Shown: piece after piece, positions 34,765-46,939 of the stretch
How the letters are laid out: each line of letters starts with the position of its first letter
Position numbering within the stretch: the first letter of the stretch is position 1
Position numbers and translations under genes: made by a program
DNA from: Beaufortia kweichowensis
Lineage: Eukaryota; Chordata; Actinopteri; Cypriniformes; Gastromyzontidae
Reading direction: 5' to 3'
Assembly (NCBI GenBank): GCA_019155185.1
Contig: CM032800.1
Span: forward strand, 17,876,938 to 17,940,937
DNA: 64,000 nucleotides
Notes under the pieces: generated by a model
Seen by the model: only the letters and a program-made list of their open reading frames with translations
Databases searched by the model: none
What the model was told of the DNA's origin: nothing

Positions 34765-35464
34765 TAAAGGGATTTTGTATTCATAAATGTTTTAACTTTC
34801 TTTTACAGAGTTCAACATTAATCATTATCTACTCTGATATATTCTTGTGTCTTTAATAACCATTATTTACTCTCATATATTCTGGTGTTGATATTAATCA
34901 TTATAATAACATTAATCAGTAAAACAATATTAATCACTATTCGCTCTTATATATTCATAGTCTTGTTTGCTTGTATGAAATGCTTGCCAGTGGAAATTTA
35001 CCAAGGAAAGAGAAGGACCGGTATAACCATATATGAAATAAGCTATCTTAGGTCGAAGTGCCTTAAGCACTCCAAGTATGTGTTAACCCTGAATTTGTGC
35101 AGACCAAGATCTATCTTTGCAGACTAAGCAGACTAAGCAGAAGATAACAGTGACCAAATATGAGAAGATGCCTACCGGAAGGGTGGAGAGGTGCCACCTG
35201 CTAACCTTGGGGAGAGGAGACCATAAAATTGGGTTTTGAGGGATAGACGGGGTTCTTTTCTGTCGTATTGCTCGATGGGGAACTCCTTTGATTGTGTAAA
35301 TGATAGGGACAGATTGAACCCAGAGCTCTGCATATTTTCTTCAAGTGTGATATTCTTCAATATACTTTTGATTGTTAAAATAAATCCTTTTAAAGATATT
35401 TTTGAGTCCTCCTTCCTGAATAAACCAACACGCGGACTTGAAGGATTAAATGCCAAGTCCAACA
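34765..35464 (+). repeat. Solo LTR of the macro-ERV family
   Basis: 700 bp, clearly homologous to the LTRs at 20381 and 31472 but more diverged and shorter. It has the same TAAAGGG start and AAGTCCAACA end. It is flanked by CTAA at 34761-34764 and 35465-35468, a 4-bp target duplication independent of the full element. Solo LTRs arise by recombination between the two LTRs of a provirus, so this is an older insertion of the same family. Confidence 0.93.
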
Positions 35465-35468
35465 CTAA

Positions 35469-36189
35469 TCTACTGGAAATAACCATTTCTGTAGAAGCTT
35501 TAAATGAATCAATAATATCAATTTATTATGCCAGGCAAGTAAAACATTAATTAAACAATAGAATAAACTATACAAATTTAGTTTCAATGTATAGAAGTGA
35601 TCACCAGAATATAAAAGTTACAAATGCAGTCATACCTGACAATAGAGACACACACCTATGGTGTGGGAAGTTCTGGTTACAGAATGCTACCCCGAGCATT
35701 TTGCCAAGCCACCTTTTATACACGGATGAAACATCATAAAATGTTAAACTAGAATTGGTTGGTCAGGTTCTCGTGACCTAAAGGGACACCCAACTGAGAT
35801 AGTCATTAACTATAAAAGGAGAGCCCTGGGGAAAACACACCCAGAGCAGGAGTGTGTGCATTCTCCCAAGTTCGTAACCTTCTTGTTCACTCTGTTCTAT
35901 AGTTATATAAATTAGACCCATCGCACCAAGACCTTTAAAATGATAACAAACATGAAGTTGAAACCTTATTGACATCACAACATATACACATACATGCTTG
36001 GTAACTTTCCAGTCTTCAGAATCTGATAGAGGGGAGGAGGAGAGAAGCAGGAACTTAGGAAGAGACCAAAGACAGTGCCTGTATACTGTATCAGCACCAC
36101 CTGGGGATATGTGTGAGACTAATCTCCCGAGAACCAACACTTTTATTATTTTGTAGCACATCTCCACTCATGACTCCAGTGCTGATTAC
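35469..36189. other. Spacer without recognisable genes
   Basis: Contains a TATAAAAGG element near 35812 and a CA-rich stretch near 35985, but no domain, RNA gene or terminal repeat that I can support. The 129-codon minus-strand frame at 35778-36167 has no recognised motif. Confidence 0.45.
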
Positions 36190-36690
36190 TTGACCAGCTG
36201 CCTTACACAGTTAAAGTCTTTCTCGGGTGGCTCCATGTGTTGTCTCACTGTGTATGTGTAGCAGTCCCTCAGGCTCCCCGCCTTTGTAGCTTTGTTCTTT
36301 GCTGCTCTGCTGGGCTGCTGTGACAGAGGTGTGTGTGTCTTCCCCTGCGGTTCTTTTTTGCAGCATGTAAGAGTGTTTTAGTTCTCTTTGGACCGTGTCA
36401 AGTTCTTCTCTCTTGTGTGGTCCAGTTGCTGTGTTAAAATTTCTACCTTGTCTCTGGATGCTTTTATTTGGCCTTCACAGATCCTGATTCTCACATCTTT
36501 ACTTAAAAGTTCAGAATAGGCATTTTGTAACAGTGACTTGTGTCATGGAGTTCCTTTTCCAGGTCCTCTTTGGCTGTTTTTTTCAACTGTACTTTAGCAG
36601 CTGTCAGTGCCCTCTGAAGTTTGTTGACCTCCTGTCTCAGGTCCATTAGGTTGTAGGTTAAGGAGTTTAGACTGCTATTAGTATCGAAGT
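36190..36690 (-). pseudogene. Minus-strand coiled-coil protein remnant, unrecognised
   Basis: Read on the minus strand with about two one-base shifts, the sequence encodes a heptad-rich, charged helical stretch. It starts at a Met-Asp-Leu-Arg-Gln-Glu-Val-Asn-Lys-Leu, continues through Lys-Lys-Thr-Ala-Lys-Glu-Asp-Leu-Glu-Lys-Glu-Leu, then Gln-Gln-Leu-Asp-His-Thr-Arg-Glu, and ends Ser/Thr/Gln-rich. The pattern is too regular for random DNA. It could be an exon of a coiled-coil gene, a LINE ORF1 or a Gag N-terminus; I do not recognise the family. No intact frame remains. Confidence 0.5.
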
Positions 36691-37110
36691 GAATAAAAGA
36701 AAAAAGTTACATAAGAGGAATGACCTGAAATTGGGGATAATTAATAGACTAGCATTTAACCATAAGCCTAATGTTTGGCCTCACTCCATGGTTGACTATG
36801 GCTGCTGCGTGTATCTTCTCTGGATAAATAGTTCAAATTTAATTAAACTTAGCTTTATTTAAACTAATAACTGGTTTAAATAGTTTAAACAGCTTTGTGT
36901 GTTTCACAAACACATAGTGAAGAATAGTTTTTTGCATTATTTTCACTCAACATTGCAATGGTCAAAGTTTAGATGGATGGCATTGATCTGAATATCATAA
37001 TTATAGTTATATCATTAAGGCCTTTATAATGTAGAAAGAGGAGCATCACTCTAATCTACCTTTACAAAACACTGTACTTGGGGATTACTTCGCCAAAGCA
37101 GAAATAATTC
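36691..37110. other. Spacer without recognisable genes
   Basis: AT-rich, with palindromic TTTAAA-type words (36840-36895) but no coding or RNA feature that I can support. Confidence 0.4.
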
Positions 37111-37970
37111 TGGTACAGTTTACACATGCTGCTTATCTGAGATTTCTTCTTCATTAATTAATACTGAAATTGGGATTTCTTCGCCAAATCAGATTAACCC
37201 TACACTGAAACCATTTATAGTCCAAATTTAAAAAACACACTTTTTCTTCATAGTAGTTTAAGATCATAACTTTCGTTTAATAATGCCTGCATTCTCCACC
37301 AAAAGAAGTAAGAATTATAATGATCTTTGCACAAAGATAATTGTTAAAATATTCTCCACCACTCCCTCTTTAAGAGAAACAAATATGACCCTAACAGGGA
37401 AATATTTATTATTGATAATGATAGATTCTTAGTATTCTGATAAAATTCTTGATTTAAGGAAATACTAAATGATTAAGAGCATGTAGCGATAATCGACATG
37501 ATTAGGGACTCCAGATTTTGAGCATGAACTACAAACATATCAATAACAAATATATCATGTGTGATATAAACAAGACTTTATTCACTAGACTAAAGAAATA
37601 CTATCCTAACCTTAACATACATACACACACATGCATACAGCTTAACATTAGAAGAAGTTGAAACAGAGAATAAAATAGAATAAAATGTGAATTCATATTC
37701 GGCCGATTAAAAGCCTGAACGAAACATCAGTTTCCTATTGCTGTAGCACCTTTGTAAAAAGAATGAATGATGTTATATGCATCCATTAATAAAACTAAGT
37801 ATAACACTTGCATGTCTTGCCAGTCAGAAGGAAGTGTCCTGATAAAGTTTGTTGAGGCTTCAGTTGATCTTAGCTGAAAGTTGAAGCGATGAGAAAGAGA
37901 ACCAGTGTGAGGCAGAGGGTCTTTGAAAGCCCAGTTGACATGGTGCAAGCAGAGGCTGCATTTTCCTGGT
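37111..37970. repeat. Flank block, copy 2 (paralogous to 11766-12600)
   Basis: Same block and orientation as 11766-12600, with scattered substitutions and indels. Here satellite follows on the right, whereas in copy 1 it precedes on the left. A minus-strand AATAAA (37577-37582) is conserved between copies. A short minus-strand signal-peptide-like frame is found only in this copy (37870-37941). Confidence 0.85.
37870..37941 (-). pseudogene. Signal-peptide-like micro-ORF
   Basis: The minus strand reads Met-Ser-Thr-Gly-Leu-Ser-Lys followed by a strongly hydrophobic core (Leu-Thr-Leu-Val-Leu-Phe-Leu-Ile-Ala) and Ser-Thr-Phe-Ser before a stop: 23 residues with the layout of a secretory signal. 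The stop falls where a splice donor could once have been (AG/CTAAGA). The conserved minus-strand AATAAA 290 bp downstream would fit a very small secreted-peptide gene. Copy 1 lacks the hydrophobic core. Could be chance. Confidence 0.25.
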
Positions 37971-40900
37971 TTTGAACAATGCTTCCTGATAAAAGCACAA
38001 ACGTAATTAGAAAACACTTTTTGGGTTGGAATCTTGTAATTCTTATCATTTCGCTGTTTCTGAATACTGCTACATGATAAAAGCACAAATGTAATTAGAA
38101 ACGGCCTTTTAGACTTAAAGCTTGTTATTTAACTTATTCCATCTCAGAATAAAAGCGTTGGAAAGAAACTAAGGAAAGCGGGACATTCTACTGGATTTAA
38201 ACAATGCTTCATGTCTGAAGCACAAATGAAATGAGAAACAGCCTTTTGGACTTAAAAGCTCTTTATTTGACTTTCTCTATCTCAGAAACCAGGCATTTGA
38301 AAGAAAATAAGTTCTGCAGGACATTTCGCCGTTTTTGAACACTGCTGCATGACAAAAGCACAAATGTAATTAGAAACGACGTTTTGTACTGGAATCTTAC
38401 CATTCTTATCATTTAGCTTTCTCTGAACACTGCTGCATGACAATAGCACAAATGTATTTAGAAACGTCTTTTTGGACTGGAATCATACCTTTTTATGTTT
38501 TTCTGTTCCTGAACACTGCTGCATGATAAAAGCACAAATGTAATTAGAAACGGCCTTTTTGACTTGATAGCTTTTTATTTCTCTTTTTCCATCCTAGAAA
38601 CAAGCGTTTGAAAGAAAATAAGTTCTGTAGGACATTTCGCTGTTTTTGAACACTGCTGCATGACAAAAGCACAAACGTAATTAGAAACGACGTTTTGGAC
38701 TGGAATCTTACCATTCTTATCATTTAGCTTTCTCTGAACACTGCTGCATGACAATAGCACAAATGTATTTAGAAATCATACCTTTTTTATGTTTTCGCTG
38801 TTCCTGAACACTGCTGCATGACAAAAGCACAAACCTATTTGGAAACGTCTTTTTGGACTGGAATATTACCTTTTTTATCTTTTCGCCGTTTCTAAGCACT
38901 GCTGCATGACAAAAGCACAAACATAATTAGAAACGACGTTTTGGACTGGAATCTTACCATTCTTATCATTTAGCTTTCTCTGAACACTGCTGCATGACAA
39001 TAGCACAAATGTAATTAGAAACGGCCTTTTGGACTTAAAAGCTCTTCATTTTACTTTATTCATCTTAGAAACAAGCATTCGATAGAAAATAAGTGCTGCA
39101 GGACATTTCGCTGTTTTTGAACACTGCTGAATGACAAAAGCACAAACGTAATTAGAAACGTCTTTTTAGACTGGAATCTTAGAATTCTGATCTTTTCGCT
39201 GTTTCTAAACACTGCTGCATGATAAAAGCACAAATGTAAATAGAAACGACCTTTTGGACTTGATAGCTCTTTATTACTCTTTTTCCATCCTAGAAACAAG
39301 CATTCGATAGAAAATAAGTTCTGTAGGACATTTCGCTGTTTTTGAACACTGCTGCATGACAAAAGCTCAAACGTAATTGACAAAAGCACAAACGTAATTA
39401 GAAACGTCTTTTTAGACTGGAATCTTAGAATTCTGATCTTTTCGCTGTTTCTAAACACTGCTGCATGATAAAAGCACAAATGTAATTAGAAACGACGTTT
39501 TGGACTGGAATCTTACCATTCTTATCATTTCGCTTTCTCTGAACACTGCTGCATGACAATAGCACAAATGTATTTGGAAACGTCTTTTTGGACTGGAATA
39601 TTACCTTTTTATCTTTTCGCTGTGTCTAAGCACTGCTGCATGATAAAAGCACAAATGTAATTAGAAACGGCCTTTTGGACTGAAAAGCGCTTCATTTTAC
39701 TTTTTTCATCTTAGAAACAAGCATTCGATAGAAAATAGGTTCTGCAGGACATTTCGCAGTTTTTGAACACTGCTGCATGACAAAAGCACAAATGTATTTA
39801 GAAACATCTTTTTAGACTGGAATCTTAACTTTTTATCTTTGCAATGTTTCTAAACACTGCTGCATGATAAAAGCACAAATGTAATTAGAAACGACGTTTT
39901 GGACTGGAATCTTACCATTCTTATCATTTAGCTTTCTCTGAACACTGCTGCATGACAATAGCACAAATGTATTTAGAAACGTCTTTTTGGACTGGAATCA
40001 TACCTTTTTTATGTTTTCGCTGTTCCTGAACACTGCTGCATGATAAAAGCACAAATGTAATTAGAAACGGCCTTTTTGACTTGATAGCTTTTTATTTCTC
40101 TTTTTCCATCCTAGAAACAAGCATTCGATAGAAAATAAGTTCTGTAGGACATTTCGCTGTTTTTGAACACTGCTGCATGACAAAAGCTCAAACGTAATTG
40201 ACAAAAGCACAAACGTAATTAGAAACGTCTTTTTAGACTGGAATCTTAGAATTCTGATCTTTTCGCTGTTTCTAAACACTGCTGCATGATAAAAGCACAA
40301 ATGTAATTAGAAACGACGTTTTGGACTGGAATCTTACCATTCTTATCATTTCGCTTTCTCTGAACACTGCTGCATGACAATAGCACAAATGTATTTGGAA
40401 ACGTCTTTTTGGACTGGAATATTACCTTTTTTATCTTTTCGCTGTGTCTAAGCACTGCTGCATGATAAAAGCACAAATGTAATTAGAAACGGCCTTTTGG
40501 ACTGAAAAGCGCTTCATTTTACTTTTTTCATCTTAGAAACAAGCATTCGATAGAAAATAGGTTCTGCAGGACATTTCGCAGTTTTTGAACACTGCTGCAT
40601 GACAAAAGCACAAATGTATTTAGAAACATCTTTTTAGACTGGAATCTTAACTTTTTATCTTTGCAATGTTTCTAAACACTGCTGCATGATAAAAGCACAA
40701 ATGTAATTAGAAACGACGTTTTGGACTGGAATCTTACCATTCTTATCATTTAGCTTTCTCTGAACACTGCTGCATGACAATAGCACAAATGTATTTAGAA
40801 ACGTCTTTTTGACTGAATCATACCTTTTATGTTTTCGCTGTTCCTGAACACTGCTGCATGATAAAAGCACAAATGTAATTAGAAACGGCCTTTTGACTTG

Positions 40901-43727
40901 ATAGCTTTTTATTTCTCTTTTTCCATCCTAGAAACAAGCGTTTGAAAGAAAATAAGTTCTGTAGGACATTTCGCTGTTTTTGAACACTGCTGCATGACAA
41001 AAGCACAAACGTAATTAGAAACGGCCTTTTAGACTTAAAGCTTGTTATTTAACTTATTCCATTTTAGAATAAAAGCGTTGGAAAGAAACTGAAGAGTGTG
41101 CGACATTCCACTGGTTTTAAACAGTGCTTCATGACGGAAGAACAAATGAAATGAGAAACAGCCTTTTGGACTTAAAAGCTCTTCATTTTACTTTTTTCAT
41201 CTTAGAAACAAGCATTCGATAGAAAATAAGTTCTGCAGGACATTTCGCTGTTTTTGAACACTGCTGAATGACAAAAGCACAAACGCAGTAATTAGAAACG
41301 TCTTTTAGACTGGAATCTTAGGAATTCTGATCCTTGCGCTGTTTCTACACCACTGCTGCATGATAAAAGTACACAAATGTAATTAGAAGCGCTTTGGAAA
41401 TAAATCTCTTTATTTTACTTTTCTATCCTAGAAACAAACGGTTGAAAGAAAATAAGTTCTGTAGGACATTTCGCTATTTTTGAACACTGCTGTAATGACA
41501 AAGCACAAACGCACTAGAAACTAATCTTTGACTGAATCTTGATAATTTTACTATTTCGGGCTTCTGAACACTGCTGCATGATAAAAGCACAAAATGTAAT
41601 TAGAAACGGCCTTTTGGACTTGATAGCTCTTTATTTCTAACTTTCCATCTTAGAAACAAGCATTTGAAAGAAAATAAGTTTTGCCAGGACATTTCATTGT
41701 TTTTGAACACCGCTGTTTGACAAAAGCACAAATGTAAATTGAAACGGACTCTTTGACTTGATAGCTCTTATTACTCTTTTTCCATCCTAGAAACAAGCAT
41801 CTCGATAGAAGGTTCTAGTAGACATTTCACGTTTTTAAATCACCGCTTACGTGCCTGTCCTAATAAGAAACGCTCTTTGAAACTGAATCTGAATTTTATC
41901 ATTTCGTTGCTGAACATTCCATGATGGGTGCCAATAAATTAGAAATCCACGCTTTGGACTGAATTCACCATTCTTATCATTACTTCGGCCTTAACACTGC
42001 TGCATGACAATAGCACAAAATGTATTTGGAAACGCTCCTTTGACTGGAATATTAACTTTTTTATCTTTTCACAGGTCTAAGCACCATGCATGATAAAAGC
42101 ACAAATGTAATTAGAAACGCATTTTGGACTCGATAAAGCCTTTTATTTCTCTTTTTCCATCCTCTAGAAACAAGGCTTGAAAAGAAAAAACAAGTTCTGT
42201 GGTATTTCAAATGTTTTGAACACCGCCACGACAAAAGCACAAACGCAATTAGAAACGAGACGTTTTGGAATTAGTAAAAGCTCTTCATTTTACTATTTCA
42301 TCTTAGAAACAAGCATTCTTGAAAGACTTTTCGCTCTTTTAACACTGCCATAAAAGCACAAATGTATTTAGAAACGTCTTTTAGATCAAATTCCACCTTT
42401 ATTCTTTCTCATTGTTTCTAAACACTTTTCGCATGATGCTTTCACAAAAGGTAAATAGAAACGGTTTTGACTAAAGCTTTGTTATTTTACTAATTCCATC
42501 TCAAAATTAAAGCGTTGTTATTGAAGTGGCCCGACATTCTACTGATGAAAACAGTGCTTCATGACTGAAGAACAAATGAAATGAGAAACAGCCTTTTGGA
42601 CTTAAAAGCTCTTTATTTTACTTTCTCCATCTCAGAAACCAAGCATTTGAAAGAAAATAAATTCTGCAGGACATTTCGGTGGTTTTGAACACTGCTGCAT
42701 GACAAAAGCACAAACGTAATTAGAATCGTCTTTTTATACTGCTATCTTAACTTTTTATCTTTTCGCTGTTTCTAAACGCTGCTGCATGATAAAAGCACAA
42801 ATGTAATTAGAAACGTCTTTTAGGCTGGAATATTACCTTTTTATCTTTTCCTGTTTCTAAGCACTGCTGCATGATAAAAGCACAAATGTAATTAGAAACG
42901 GCCTTTTGAAATAAATCTCTTTATTTTACTTTTCTATCCTAGAAACAAGCGTTTGAAAGAAAATAAGTTCTGTAGGACATTTCGCTGTTTTTGAACACTG
43001 CTGCATGACAAAAGCACAAACGTAATTAGAAACGACTTTTTGGACTGGAATCTTACAATTCTTATCATTTCGCTTTCTCTGAACACTGCTGCATGATAAA
43101 AGCACAAAATGTAATTAGAAACGGCCTTTTGGACTTGATAGCTCTTTATTTCTCTTTTTCCATCTTAGAAACAAGCATTTGAAAGAAAATAAGTTTTGCA
43201 GGACATTTCGCTGTTTTTGAACACTGCTGCTTGACAAAAGCACAAATGTAAATAGAAACGGACTTGATAGCTCTTTATTACTCTTTCCATCCTAGAAACA
43301 AGCATTCGATAGAAAATAAGTTCTGTAGGACATTTCGCTGTTTTGAACACTGCTGCATGACAAAAGCTCAAACGTAATAAGAAACGTCTTTTTAAACTGG
43401 AATCTTAGAATTCTTATCATTTCCCTGTTTCTGAACACTGCTGCATGATAAAAGCACAAATGTAATTAGAAACGACGTTTTGGACTGGAATCTTACCATT
43501 CTTATCATTTCGCTTTCTCTGAACACTGCTGCATGACAATAGCACAAATGTATTTGGAAACGTCTTTTGGACTGGAATATTAACTTTTTATCTTTTCGCT
43601 GTGTCTAAGCACTGCTGCATGATAAAAGCACAAATGTAATTAGAAACGGCCTTTTGACTTGATAGCTCTTTATTTCTCTTTTTCCATCCTAGAAACAAGC
43701 GTTTGAAAGAAAATAAGAATAAGAATA
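37971..43727. repeat. Satellite array 2 (diverged relative of array 1)
   Basis: Tandem monomers share AAGCACAAATGTAATTAGAAAC, TTTTGGACTGGAATCTTACC and CTGCATGATAAAAGC with array 1, but with different subtypes. Short units of about 86-90 bp alternate with longer ones of about 137 bp. Between about 41300 and 42540 the copies are much more diverged and indel-rich, while both sides are near-uniform. The right edge is an assembly gap, so true length is unknown. Minus-strand frames up to 139 codons are by-products. Confidence 0.93.
39300..40937. repeat. About 820-bp higher-order repeat in array 2 (two copies)
   Basis: 39300-40120 and 40121-40937 are nearly identical. Both contain the unusual junction CTCAAACGTAATTGACAAAAG (39365 and 40186), showing amplification of one multi-monomer block. 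Confidence 0.85.
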
Positions 43728-43827
43728 NNNNNNNNNNNNNNNNNNNNNNNNNNNNNNNNNNNNNNNNNNNNNNNNNNNNNNNNNNNNNNNNNNNNNNNNN
43801 NNNNNNNNNNNNNNNNNNNNNNNNNNN
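43728..43827. other. Assembly gap (100 N)
   Basis: Exactly 100 N between satellite array 2 and the left LTR of the Gmr1-like element. The left LTR and whatever it was inserted into are probably truncated here. Confidence 1.
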
Positions 43828-44922
43828 CACAGAGATTCTGTGACGAGACTTTATTTTGAAAGAGCCCTCAAAACCCAGACATTCGAGAAACATACATATT
43901 ATTTACTTAACATCTCGCAGCGGAATTTTTATCTTAATGCAGAAATGTTGGTAGATTCCCTCAGTCAATTAATGTTGTTTAGAGATTTCAGAACATTGTC
44001 ATTGTCATTGTTTTTGGTGGGAATATGTTTTATGTTAAGGTTATTTAATGATGTTTGCATGTGGAGAAATGAACAGAACAAAGTTTTTCATGTTAAAGTA
44101 TTTTATTTTTTGGCTTAAACATAGAAGTTTACACACACACAGTTTTACTTTACGTACCTGATTCACCATCTCTGTCAAGAAACAGTTAAAAATAGTCCAA
44201 ACAGAACCACTTAGAATGTAAATACAATGTTCTTTTGTTGCATTTCCTGTTCCCGCCACTACGGAAGAGCGCAGTCCAACTGTTTAGTTGAGTGGGGAGT
44301 TCTGAAACTCAAATTTACAAAGAATTATTTCAATGAATGTTATTTTGGGGTTATTTAATAATATTGCTTTAGAACTTTTATATAATTTCTAAAAATAATA
44401 TTAGTTTACCTTTCTGTTGTTTAAACACAGCTCAATTATTTTTACTGTTAAGTTCTATTTTACTTGCTTTTTCTTTCTTTGGTTTGCACTCCTGGTAGGA
44501 GGGGCTTGGCATATTTTAATGGCTGCTGTAAGATTGCTCCAGGAGCTCACGTTAGGTGAGTGAGCGTCGCAACAGACTAAAGAAGCCAGAAGTGATTGGA
44601 CCATTTGACTGGTTTAGCCAAACACTTGTATTATATGCATTTTCTTTTCTTTCTTTCTTTCTTCACCATTTAATGGAGTTATCTGTTTTGGGAACACTGT
44701 TTTGTTTTGTTTTGTTTGTTGTTTTGATTTCTTGAATTTTTTGTCTTTGTTTTGGTGACAAGGACTTTGTAATACACCTGCACCTCATTAGGATCCAGAT
44801 ATACGTGGGCAAATCCTGGTAAAATAAACCTGCCTTTCCCAAAATCACCCAGTTTATTGTACCGCCTCCCATCCCTTAGAAAGTACATCCCAGTCAGGGG
44901 AACACCCTGACTCAAAACCACA
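43828..44922 (+). repeat. Gmr1-like element, left LTR (truncated by gap)
   Basis: Aligned with 49640-50736 over about 1.09 kb, with many small indels. Shared landmarks are ACTTTATTTT...AGAGCCCTCAAAAC, AATGCAGAAATGTTGGTAG, CATTGTCATTGTCATTGTTTTTGGTGG, GTAGGAGGGGCTT and a terminal ACCACA. The outer end is lost in the gap. The divergence from the right LTR indicates an old insertion. Confidence 0.88.
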
Positions 44923-44924
44923 TT

Positions 44925-44937
44925 TGGTGTCAGAAGT
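44925..44937 (+). promoter_or_regulatory. Gmr1-like primer-binding site
   Basis: TGGTGTCAGAAGT follows the left LTR by two bases. Ty3/gypsy elements of vertebrates commonly have a TGGTGTCAGAAGT-type site. Confidence 0.8.
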
Positions 44938-44999
44938 TTTGTGTATTTTTTGTACCACTGAGGTGATGAACATCTTTACCGCCTGTTGTCAAGATCATG

Positions 45000-46000
45000 C
45001 CTCCCCAAAGCGAGGAAACAGCCTGATGAAGAGCCAGCTGAGCCTGATGCTGAAGAGGGTGCATTCGGGGAAAATCCACAACAAGGGAGTGCAGCCAGTG
45101 ACCGTTCATGTGACTGGATCTGATACGGCTGTATCACGGCTTTAGCTGAAATGTTCAAGTCCTTTGCCGGAGATTTCGAAAAGGAACGTGATGGCCCGAT
45201 ATGACAGAGAAACCATGCAGAGAGAACAGCATTTTAAAAGTGCTTAATCACCACGCCACCCAGATGCAACTTGATATGGAGCGTATCCGTCTTGGAGATG
45301 GCACCAACAAAGCCTAGGGCCAAGGGTGATAGGATCGAGATCCTCATCTAGCAAGACTGGAGGACACTGATGACATTTTAGGCACTACTTTATTAACATT
45401 TGAAAAAGACTAGCAAAATTTACCAATGGCCTAAAGGGACTGGGCTATACGTCTGATACCACTGCTTACTGGTAAGGCTAAGAATCTGCATTTGTTGCAA
45501 TGGACCCTGCTCTCACGCAAAATTATGATGCTGTGAAGACTGCATTACTGAAGAAGTATGAGATCAATGCTGAGACTTTCCTGAACAAAGATTCGCAACC
45601 TAAATTCTCCCCTGCTGATGAATCACCTCAGAACTTTACACCCGATTGAAAGACTTATTTTGCAAAGTGGGTTAACTACAATATCAGTATTAAAGGAGGA
45701 AATAATGGAGACCCTTGTGCTGGAACAGTACCTCTGAGTCTTGTATCCAGAGGTGAGAACATGGGTGAGAGAGCATGATAGGGCCTAGCTACTGCCCCCC
45801 TAAAGGCTGCTAGCCTCGTGGAGTCTTACATCACAGCCCATAAAGAGCAGGCAGTTTTCTATGCAGGCATGATGTCTTCGACCAGAGGTAAGTCTGAGGG
45901 GTATGGCGTTGTTCAAATTCTCAATCTAAAATTCTTAAAAGTTACACAAGCTAAACCCAATACTTTAGATGATACATCTTTGCAAAGGTGTTGCTAAGGA
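45000..46000 (+). pseudogene. gag: Gmr1-like gag with SCAN-like capsid segment
   Basis: Broken frames encode a Gag. Between about 45490 and 45860 there are Asp-Ala-Val-Lys-Thr-Ala-Leu-Leu-Lys-Lys-Tyr, Glu-Ser-Pro-Gln, Leu-Val-Leu-Glu-Gln-Tyr-Leu, Pro-Glu-Val-Arg-Thr-Trp-Val-Arg-Glu and Ser-Tyr-Ile-x-Ala-His-Lys-Glu in order. This is the layout of the SCAN-like capsid region known from Gmr1-type Gag, from which the vertebrate SCAN domain is thought to derive. Many frameshifts; not functional. Confidence 0.75.
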
Positions 46001-46139
46001 AGATGTTGTGTGCTTTTCATTGTAGTCCCAGCCAGGCCATACTAGACCTCTCTGCCCCCTAAAAGAAACCCAAAACAGCAAGCCTTTGTTATGTGCCCCA
46101 TTCAGTGAGCGAGTCACCCTCCATGAAATTTAATTCACA

Positions 46140-46330
46140 ACCTGTAATATCTGTTTTTGTTAAATGGTAGAAACCAGTTTTAGCTCCTGGTGGACACTGG
46201 TTGTACAGCCACACGCTAGTGCAGAGCAAATATAATGCCTAGACAAGACTGGATTGATACTGAGACAGTTACTGTGTGTTTGTGTACATGGTCATAACAC
46301 TCCATTGCCCACAGCTGAAGTATATATTGA
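46140..46330 (+). pseudogene. pro: Gmr1-like protease
   Basis: Leu-Leu-Val-Asp-Thr-Gly-Cys-Thr-Ala-Thr with the catalytic Asp codon at 46193-46195 is the aspartic protease signature. The remainder is shifted and interrupted. Confidence 0.75.
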
Positions 46331-46939
46331 AGTCTTGAATCAGTCATATCTTATGAAGGTGGAATTGCATGAGAGCCTCTGCATATCCATACTGCTAGGG
46401 TACAGATATTACTTGCCAGTATTGCCTGAGTTAGTGCAGGATACAGCATGGTGTGGGGTAGCTACACGAGAGCTCAGTCAAAGCAGAGATGACACGGAAC
46501 CAGTACTTGACTCCAGAACCTGATGATACGCCTTTGCAAACCTTGCCTTTTAACAATCGCCGATATTGAGGCTGAATCAGGAGCTTGTACTAGACAACAG
46601 GTTGCAACAAGCGTAGAGAGTGCGTAGAAGGATTGATTGACACTCCAGAATATGCTGTTCAGGATGTTGATGAACCTGAAGTTATGTGAGCCAGATATTG
46701 TATCACCCCATATGATCTAAACCAAAACTTCAGAAGAGAAAGTCCAACACTAGCTGCATGTTTGGATCGGGTTAAAGCAGACACATGGCACTGATGTGTC
46801 TGATGGTCGCTCCTGTTGCTGGAACATGAACTCCTATATGAGCAAGACTAAGCATATGAGATCTTCCAGTTGGTGGTCCCTAAAAACACAGAGAGCAGAG
46901 GTGCTGAGAATTGGGCCATTTCCATCCCTCCAGTCCAGG

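Noticed and set aside
38575..43371. Minus-strand frames in array 2 up to 139 codons
   Set aside because: Same reason: repeated chance frames in satellite DNA.
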